A DNA stretch of 12,140 nucleotides from Cohaesibacteraceae bacterium. Lineage in GTDB: Bacteria > Pseudomonadota > Alphaproteobacteria > Rhizobiales > Cohaesibacteraceae. Below the pieces are notes generated by a model. It made no database searches. It saw only the letters and a program-made list of their open reading frames with translations, and had not been told where the DNA came from. A program made the translations under genes and the position numbers. The stretch is from the NCBI GenBank assembly GCA_016764535.1, contig JAESRR010000010.1, positions 18,812 through 30,951 of the forward strand, in the 5' to 3' direction. Each line of letters begins with the position of its first letter. Positions within the stretch are counted from its first letter, which is position 1. Below are positions 7,627-12,140 of the stretch, one piece after another.

Positions 7627-8484
7627 ATGAAAACCACGTCCCCTCTTCTAACCATTGCCCTGCCCGTCTTCAATGGTGGAAATACCCTGCAAGTGGCAAT
7701 TCAATCAATTCTCGATCAAACATTCCAGGATTGGGAATTACTGGTAATTGACGACGGCTCCAGTGACGGAATGGTGGAAAAACTTGATTTCTCACTTGAC
7801 CACAGAATTCGTATTATTAGCGACGGCACAAACAAAGGACTATCCTACAGACTAAATCAGGCGGTCAACGTAGCGAGGGGCATTTATTTCGCGCGAATGG
7901 ACCATGACGACATCAGCCATCCCCAGCGGTTTGAAAAGCAAATTACCTATCTACAATCCCGTGAGGACATAGATTTACTCGGAACATACTGCATCACACT
8001 AAATGAACATTCACAAATTACGGGAAGATTACCCCTCTCCAAAACACACAAAAACATCTGCAAAAGACCCTGGTTAGGCTTTTATATACCCCATCCCACA
8101 TGGTGCGGGAAAACGGAATGGTTTCGACAGAATAAGTACAAACAAAATCCGGCTCCATATTGCTGCGAAGATCAGGAACTACTTTTAAGAACGCATACAC
8201 ATAGCAAATTTGAAGTACTACCTTTGTATTTACTAGCCTATCGGAAAACAAACAGATTCAATTTTCGAAGGGTGTTTAAAACAAGATGGGCAAATTTGAA
8301 GTTTAAAACCAAATTTTTTAGTAAAAATCGACAATATGACAAACTACTACTTGTACTGGTATTATTTATAACAATCATTCCATATGATGGATTGATTAAA
8401 TTATTTGGCCGAAGTCGCCTGGCTAATTTAAATAATCAACCCAGTTTAATCAAATGGGAATTCATTATTAGGAATCTTGTTTGA
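7627..8484 (+). CDS. Family 2 glycosyltransferase
   Basis: This 285-residue GT2 protein has the N-terminal strand LLTIALPVFNGGNTLQVAI near 7-25. ELLVIDDGSSDG (37-48) binds the nucleotide, ARMDHDDISHPQRF (89-102) carries the DxD metal site, and CEDQELLLR holds the expected acidic residues of the acceptor side. The last ~60 residues include a hydrophobic run (LLLVLVLFITIIPYDG) that may touch the membrane. The ATG at 7627 has GAG about 7 bases upstream. In-frame starts at 7612 (ATG) and 7591 (TTG) are possible but lack a ribosome site. It is divergent from the GT2 at 6501-7511; the two share only family-level features. Sugar specificity cannot be read. Confidence 0.9.
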   Translation: MKTTSPLLTIALPVFNGGNTLQVAIQSILDQTFQDWELLVIDDGSSDGMVEKLDFSLDHRIRIISDGTNKGLSYRLNQAVNVARGIYFARMDHDDISHPQRFEKQITYLQSREDIDLLGTYCITLNEHSQITGRLPLSKTHKNICKRPWLGFYIPHPTWCGKTEWFRQNKYKQNPAPYCCEDQELLLRTHTHSKFEVLPLYLLAYRKTNRFNFRRVFKTRWANLKFKTKFFSKNRQYDKLLLVLVLFITIIPYDGLIKLFGRSRLANLNNQPSLIKWEFIIRNLV

Positions 8485-8503
8485 AATCAATGCGGATTAA
8501 TTT

Positions 8504-8533
8504 TTGACAGAATAAACTTGGTACTCATAAAAT
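8504..8533 (+). promoter_or_regulatory. Sigma70-type promoter for the membrane protein gene
   Basis: A perfect TTGACA at 8504-8509 is followed after 18 bases by TAAAAT at 8528-8533 (5 of 6 matches to TATAAT). It lies in the 95-bp spacer after the GT2 stop. It would give a leader of roughly 40 bases before the GTG start at 8580. The match is seen directly; activity is inferred. Confidence 0.5.
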
Positions 8534-8579
8534 CCTTTAGACCAATTCTCAACTCATTATTTTGTCAAAGGGTTTAATT

Positions 8580-9974
8580 GTGATTGTTGAATATCAATCG
8601 AAAAGACAAAAGTTTATATTTCTGGCTGTGTGTGCGGCTGTGTTTATCGCCCTTTACATACAAATATTCATTGGAGGCGCGGCATTACCACCCGATTCAA
8701 ATGGCTACATTGGACTTGCCAACGAGATTCGTAACGGTCTGCTACTTGATCAAACCCGAGCAATTACCGGATTTCGCACATTCGGATATCCTCTAGTTAT
8801 CGCTTTTTTCCAAACAATATCAGTCGAATACTGGCAAATATTGCTCATTCTATTTCAAAATGGTCTTGCCGTTCTCGTCTGCGTCGTAATTTTTTATACA
8901 CTACGATTGAACAACTTCTCTCATTTGCCTTCAATATGCCTTGCCTGCCTATATTTATTTGGTATTCATCTCGAGATCGGATCTACAATCCTTCCGGATT
9001 CACTCTGTAACTCCCTGATTGCAATGAGTTTATTGTTCATATTGAACATCCGAAAAAATGGACATATCATCAAATTTACTATTGGTGCGGGAATTTTTTG
9101 GGCTTTTGCCTTTATAATTCGCGAAAGCACTGTGTTCCTAACTTTATCTCCAATATTACTAATTATAACAGCAGTATATTTTTTGGGTACTCGCCGTATT
9201 TTCATAACAATATCAGTATTAGTGTTTATTGTTCCTGTTTCTTTTACTTATAACCTCATCGGCTTTGTTAATTATGGAAGAACAGGCATTTTTTTTATTA
9301 CAACGGGCGGCCAAACGGTAATGATCCAGGCGTTGCTGCCGGTTGCACAGTCTGAGCCGCTCCTGTTTTCAGCGAATAGCCCACTTGACAAAACCGCTCG
9401 TAAATATCTCAAGAAATTTAGTTTTGACGAAATCATTGAAATTCGGAATGATTTGAGAAGACAGGGAATATATGACCATCAATTATCAAAACTTGCATTT
9501 GATAAATATCAAAAATCCTGGCTTGAATTCCCCTTGCTGATGATATGGAGAACATCCAGGGAATTTCGCGTTGAACGTCAATTGGGTAGTATATTCTCTC
9601 CCTGGGATGGACTACGGAAATACTCAATCTGGAAAACCGGCTCAAAATTGAGAGATCTCACTTCTCCACTTTCAGGACTTGTGTTCAGAAGCTTGTCCAG
9701 GGCACTGTCCGGCATCATCATGCTTCCATTTTATGCTGGAATTCTTTGCAGCCTTGTACTTGTCATATTTGGTCAAAAACACCGACAACCACTTTACTGG
9801 CCTTTTGTAGGAGCGGGTTGCGTCTATCTGGGATTTTTGCTTGTTTTTGCACTCAGCCATCTCGAAATGCGATATGTTGGCGGTGTGACCATTATTCCCC
9901 TGGTTTTAGTACCGCTTATGTTACGTACTTTTAGAACCACAATATTCATAAGGTCTCAATCAACAATCGAGTGA
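8580..9974 (+). CDS. Multipass membrane protein, GT-C glycosyltransferase-like
   Basis: The 464-residue protein has about nine or ten hydrophobic segments. One comes right after a short basic N-terminus (FIFLAVCAAVFIALYIQIF) and a dense group occupies the first half. A hydrophilic loop follows in the middle (SPLDKTARKYLKKFSFDE and on), and the last segments surround HLEMRYVGGVTIIP. Directly after the first span comes LPPDSNGYIGLANEI, an Asp in the first outer loop as in polyprenyl-phosphate-sugar-dependent GT-C enzymes (PMT/ArnT type). RYxxxxxxP near the C-terminus also suits that class. A transfer from a lipid-linked sugar on the periplasmic face is therefore plausible; a polymerase-like role is the main alternative. 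The GTG at 8580 is chosen because AAGGG lies 7 bases upstream. A TTG at 8562 would add six residues without a ribosome site. Confidence 0.72.
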   Translation: MIVEYQSKRQKFIFLAVCAAVFIALYIQIFIGGAALPPDSNGYIGLANEIRNGLLLDQTRAITGFRTFGYPLVIAFFQTISVEYWQILLILFQNGLAVLVCVVIFYTLRLNNFSHLPSICLACLYLFGIHLEIGSTILPDSLCNSLIAMSLLFILNIRKNGHIIKFTIGAGIFWAFAFIIRESTVFLTLSPILLIITAVYFLGTRRIFITISVLVFIVPVSFTYNLIGFVNYGRTGIFFITTGGQTVMIQALLPVAQSEPLLFSANSPLDKTARKYLKKFSFDEIIEIRNDLRRQGIYDHQLSKLAFDKYQKSWLEFPLLMIWRTSREFRVERQLGSIFSPWDGLRKYSIWKTGSKLRDLTSPLSGLVFRSLSRALSGIIMLPFYAGILCSLVLVIFGQKHRQPLYWPFVGAGCVYLGFLLVFALSHLEMRYVGGVTIIPLVLVPLMLRTFRTTIFIRSQSTIE

Positions 9975-9977
9975 ACA

Positions 9978-10070
9978 ATGAGCCGACCTGACAATCTTCC
10001 AGCTATTTCAGTTGTTGTACCATTTCTTTGTAGAGTTTCTGGCATTGGTGGATGCTTATTCAACGCCTGA
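9978..10070 (+). pseudogene. 5' remnant of a third GT2 glycosyltransferase gene
   Basis: Three bases after the membrane protein stop, an ATG preceded by GAGTGA opens a frame starting MSRPDNLPAISVVVPF, a typical first strand of a GT2 glycosyltransferase. The frame then loses family character (LCRVSGIGGCLFNA) and ends at TGA 10068-10070. From about 10083 the DNA reads as IS3-type orfA. The simplest reading is a GT2 gene whose remainder was removed by insertion or recombination at the IS element. The exact junction lies somewhere in about 10025-10085 and cannot be fixed by eye. Only the first 16 or so residues support the call. Confidence 0.55.
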
Positions 10071-10082
10071 TGCGATCCACTG

Positions 10083-10208
10083 CTGCGGTTGCGTGCGCTT
10101 GAAGACGAGAACGGTAAGTTGAAGAAGCTGCTTACCGAGCAAATGCTGGACAATGCAATGCTCAGAGATATCAATTCAAAAAATGGTGACGCCCGTCGTA
10201 AGGCGTAA
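10083..10208 (+). pseudogene. IS3-type orfA, C-terminal remnant
   Basis: The translation LLRLRALEDENGKLKKLL followed by TEQMLDNAMLRDINSK is the C-terminal leucine-zipper region of an IS3-type OrfA. The helix-turn-helix N-terminus is absent, since an in-frame TGA lies at 10068-10070. Family proteins usually end SKKW and stop. Here the A-run has six bases instead of the seven needed for that reading, so the frame continues to GDARRKA and stops at 10206-10208. This inferred one-base loss also puts orfB in the +1 rather than the expected -1 frame. Confidence 0.75.
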
Positions 10209-10941
10209 AGCTGCGGCTCGGTTGATGGAGACCTATCAAGTGAGCCAACGTCGGGCGTATGATGTGTTGCAAGTTGATCGGTCATCGATGCGATATCAGT
10301 CGCGCCGGGGTGATGATACTGAACCGCGGGATGCCATCAAGCAGGTTTCGCGTGCGAGACGGCGGTTTGGTTATCGTCGTATCCACGTGATGGTCGCACG
10401 GGAAGGGTTTGTTGTGAACCAGGAAGCCAATGGTGTTGCCGGACGGTCCCAATCAATGTTGGAGCCTGGATTTCGTCTCCGATGCGTTGCCAGACGGCCG
10501 CCGATTTCGGGTTTTGACAGATATCGATGACTTTAGTCGCGAGAACCTGGTGCTTGCGGCGGATACTTCATTATCTAGTCTGCGTGTTGCACGCGAGTTG
10601 GATCGGATCGTAGCTGAACGAGGGATGCCAAAACAATTGTGTCGGATAATGGCACCGAATTCACGAGTATGGTAATCCTGAAATGGGTGCAGGAAACGGG
10701 GATTGATTGGCATTATATTGCCCCCGCAAAGCCGCAGCAGAATGGATTCATTGAGAGCTTCAATGGAAAACTCAGGGATGAATGCCTGAACGAAACGCTG
10801 TTTACTACATTGGACGATGCCCGAGACACGCTGGAAAAATGGCAAGAAGATTACAACTGGTGCAGACCACATTCAGCTTTGGGTAACATGACGCCCATGG
10901 AATTTTTGCAAGGAATGGCTATGGACAAAATGGCCGCATAA
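10183..10941 (+). pseudogene. IS3-type orfB (DDE transposase), broken into three frames
   Basis: Piece one (10183 onward) reads MVTPVVRRKAAARLMETY and then RRFGYRRIHVMVAREGFVVNQE. Piece two, in another frame from about 10430, reads VLPDGPNQCWSLDFVSDAL and continues to AERGMPK. Piece three (from 10639) reads [29 protein letters not shown] and ends at TAA 10939-10941. The catalytic Asp (codon 10469), Asp (10645) and Glu (10753) are all present, with 35 residues between the last two, the DD(35)E spacing of IS3 transposases. Between pieces one and two roughly 30 residues usually found after VNQ are missing, and the frame shift implies a deletion length that is 2 modulo 3. Between pieces two and three one A is missing in CCAAAACAATTG. 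No functional transposase can be made. Confidence 0.85.
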
Positions 10942-11017
10942 GGTCACAAATTTAACCTCAAAGACTCTGCGCGTGCTGGAGGGAACCTGGGGCTCAGGTC
11001 ATTCCTTACATTAAATA

Positions 11018-11869
11018 ATGATGAAAGCGATAAGTTACATGACGCCTTTGGAACGTAAAACTACATTAAACGATTGGGCCATGAGCGTTCTTGCTGACCC
11101 TATTACGAAACTCCCTGCATATCTAAATAGCTTTAGTTTAGTTGAAGGGGTTGTGGATGCTAGAGTTCAACTGAAGCATACATTTGGGTACACGGATTGG
11201 AAAATTGGACAAGATATTTTTGAAACTTGGGAGACAGACGGAGTGGGCTATAAAGGGCGAGTGGATGAATACAAAAAAGAAATAGAAAATGACAGGCCAA
11301 TTTATGACCACTTTAAAATAACGGGTGATGTACTTGATGTTGGGGGACTGGCTGGAACAGTTCGTGAGTTTCTTCCACAAAATACTCGATATATATCAAT
11401 GGATCCATTTATAGATGCCATTACTAAGATTCCAAAATCTAAAATAGAAGCTTATAAATGTCTATCAGAAGTATTTAATTTTATTGGTGCTGTGGCTGAA
11501 TTTATTCCATTTCAAGCAGAGACATTTGACTGGGTTCATATGCGGTCAATGCTGGATCACGTCCAAGTTCCAGACCTTGCTATAAAGGAAGCATGTAGGG
11601 TTTTAAAGCCCAATGGATCCATTCTCATTGGACTACATGTTGAAGGAGGAAAGTCGGGCAGAAAACCTCCATTGATTTTAATGAAAGACTTCATAAAATG
11701 GGTATTTGAATTAGTTGGATTTGACAAATATAAAGATCGTCATACTTGGCACCCAACATATAATAAACTGCTGAAACTAATATCTGATAATGGTTTTACA
11801 ATTGCAGACTCTTACTGGCAACCGCATTGGAAAGACCAGGTAGTTTATGTTTTAGCTCATAAAGTATAA
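11018..11869 (+). CDS. Class I SAM-dependent methyltransferase
   Basis: This intact, AT-rich gene encodes 283 residues. A ~100-residue N-terminal part without recognised motifs precedes the SAM-binding domain. That domain has VLDVGGLAGTVREFL near 105-119, the acidic YISMDP (Asp129), FDWVHMRSMLDHV at the motif IV position (170-182) and CRVLKPNGSILIGLH (193-207). It resembles Methyltransf_11 proteins of polysaccharide clusters; the substrate is unknown. The first ATG is at 11018, only 16 bases after the presumed IS right end, with a second ATG at 11021 and another at 11039. None has a good ribosome site, so the native start region may have been replaced by the IS. It is flanked on both sides by pieces of the same IS, which suggests it was brought in or isolated by rearrangement. 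Confidence 0.82.
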   Translation: MMKAISYMTPLERKTTLNDWAMSVLADPITKLPAYLNSFSLVEGVVDARVQLKHTFGYTDWKIGQDIFETWETDGVGYKGRVDEYKKEIENDRPIYDHFKITGDVLDVGGLAGTVREFLPQNTRYISMDPFIDAITKIPKSKIEAYKCLSEVFNFIGAVAEFIPFQAETFDWVHMRSMLDHVQVPDLAIKEACRVLKPNGSILIGLHVEGGKSGRKPPLILMKDFIKWVFELVGFDKYKDRHTWHPTYNKLLKLISDNGFTIADSYWQPHWKDQVVYVLAHKV

Positions 11870-11916
11870 ACTGAATCAACCATTATTTTATCGCCACTGA
11901 AGACATTTCTATTGTT

Positions 11917-11932
11917 CTGGAACAAATTCCAG
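11917..11932. repeat. Small inverted repeat after the methyltransferase gene
   Basis: CTGGAA and TTCCAG form a perfect 6-base stem around the loop CAAA, 47 bases after the methyltransferase stop. No T-run follows, so it is at best a weak terminator. It ends one base before the start of the IS homology of copy B. The remaining bases of this spacer (11870-11933) hold nothing I recognise. Confidence 0.4.
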
Positions 11933-11933
11933 G

Positions 11934-12140
11934 ACTGCACTGCGAGGTGTCATCAAGCGGGTTTCGCGCGCGCGACGGCAGTTTAGTTATCGTCGTGTCC
12001 ACGTGATGGTTACACGGGAAGGGTTTGTTGTGAACCAGGAAGCCTCTGGTGTCGCCGGACGGTCCCAACCAATGTTGGAGCCTGGATTTCGTCTCCGATG
12101 CGTTGACAGACGGCCACCGATTTCGAGTTTTGACAGTTAT
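11934..12140 (+). mobile_element. IS3-family fragment, copy B (orfB middle part, continues past the window)
   Basis: Bases 11934-12140 align without gaps to 10318-10524 of copy A at an offset of 1616. By hand I count about 21 mismatches in 207 bases. It reads RRQFSYRRVHVMVTREGF, then VVNQE, and after the same internal deletion near 12039-12050 changes frame to PDGPNQCWSLDFVSDAL with the first catalytic Asp. orfA and the start of orfB are missing on the left, so this copy is also 5' truncated. Its right part lies outside the window. Confidence 0.85.

Larger units (their letters stand above)
10083..11001 (+). mobile_element. Decayed IS3-family element, copy A (left end missing)
   Basis: The segment holds the end of orfA, all three catalytic positions of orfB and a probable right end. 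The left end and most of orfA are gone. Damage visible: loss of one A at the orfA/orfB slippery run near 10177-10182, an internal deletion near 10424-10434, and loss of one A near 10630-10633. The right end is placed at 11001, where the sequence reads GGGGCTCAGGTCA; IS3 elements normally end in CA. No matching left inverted repeat and no target duplication could be found. The element is immobile by itself. It is visibly richer in GC than the genes around it. Confidence 0.8.

Noticed and set aside
7512..7673. 54-codon in-frame extension of the minus-strand GT2 across the divergent spacer
   Set aside because: It runs antisense into the divergent GT2, has no family features, and the ATG at 7511 has a strong ribosome-binding site.
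9980..9991. GAGCCGACCTGA as a possible left inverted repeat of the IS
   Set aside because: It shares only about seven bases with the complement of the right end and lies inside the GT2 start codons; probably chance.
10453..10872. 139-codon minus-strand open frame in the IS
   Set aside because: It is the antisense shadow of the transposase, whose DDE motifs are on the plus strand.
11870..11933. Short coding-like string ATEDISIVLEQIPG before copy B
   Set aside because: It is too short, lacks a start and matches no family I can name.
1..12140. tRNA or rRNA genes, CRISPR arrays, phage attachment sites
   Set aside because: No cloverleaf, spaced direct repeats or phage genes were seen on either strand.

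Overview
The window is part of a surface-polysaccharide (O-antigen or capsule type) locus of a Gram-negative bacterium. Evidence: dTDP-sugar genes (rfbA, rfbB, rfbC), a FdtA/QdtA-type ketoisomerase, two extended SDR sugar-nucleotide enzymes, sugar methyltransferases, GT2 glycosyltransferases and a GT-C-like membrane protein sit in tight gene trains. The sugar genes are AT-rich, and the IS3-type sequence at the right is visibly more GC-rich. Its type resembles elements of proteobacteria, but I cannot name a genus.

Left and centre (1-7511, minus strand). Read in transcription order from right to left: GT2 glycosyltransferase, rfbC, SDR epimerase/dehydratase, NanM-like sugar O-methyltransferase, FdtA-like ketoisomerase, class I methyltransferase, a 194-bp gap, a second SDR, rfbB, and rfbA running off the left edge. 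Short gaps and 4-8 base overlaps suggest one operon, possibly interrupted at the 194-bp gap. RfbA and RfbB would make dTDP-4-keto-6-deoxyglucose. RfbC (3,5-epimerase) and the FdtA-like protein (3,4-ketoisomerase) would divert it towards deoxysugars, and the methyltransferases could decorate them. rfbB carries an in-frame TAA where the family has Tyr in its GHDRRY motif, with the normal C-terminus still readable behind it. RmlD, an aminotransferase, Wzx and Wzy are not in the window.

Right of a 115-bp divergent spacer (7627-9974, plus strand). A GT2 glycosyltransferase is followed by a GT-C-like multipass membrane protein that has its own good sigma70-type promoter. Three bases after its stop, a third GT2 gene begins and is lost within about 30 codons.

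Right end (about 10083-12140). That GT2 start runs into a decayed IS3-family element (copy A). Copy A lacks its 5' end and has an internal deletion and two apparent one-base losses. Then comes an intact, AT-rich methyltransferase gene, followed by a second piece of the same element (copy B) that continues past the window. Both copies share the same internal deletion although about 10% diverged. The main story here is erosion and rearrangement of a polysaccharide locus by a defective IS, not a clearly new system.
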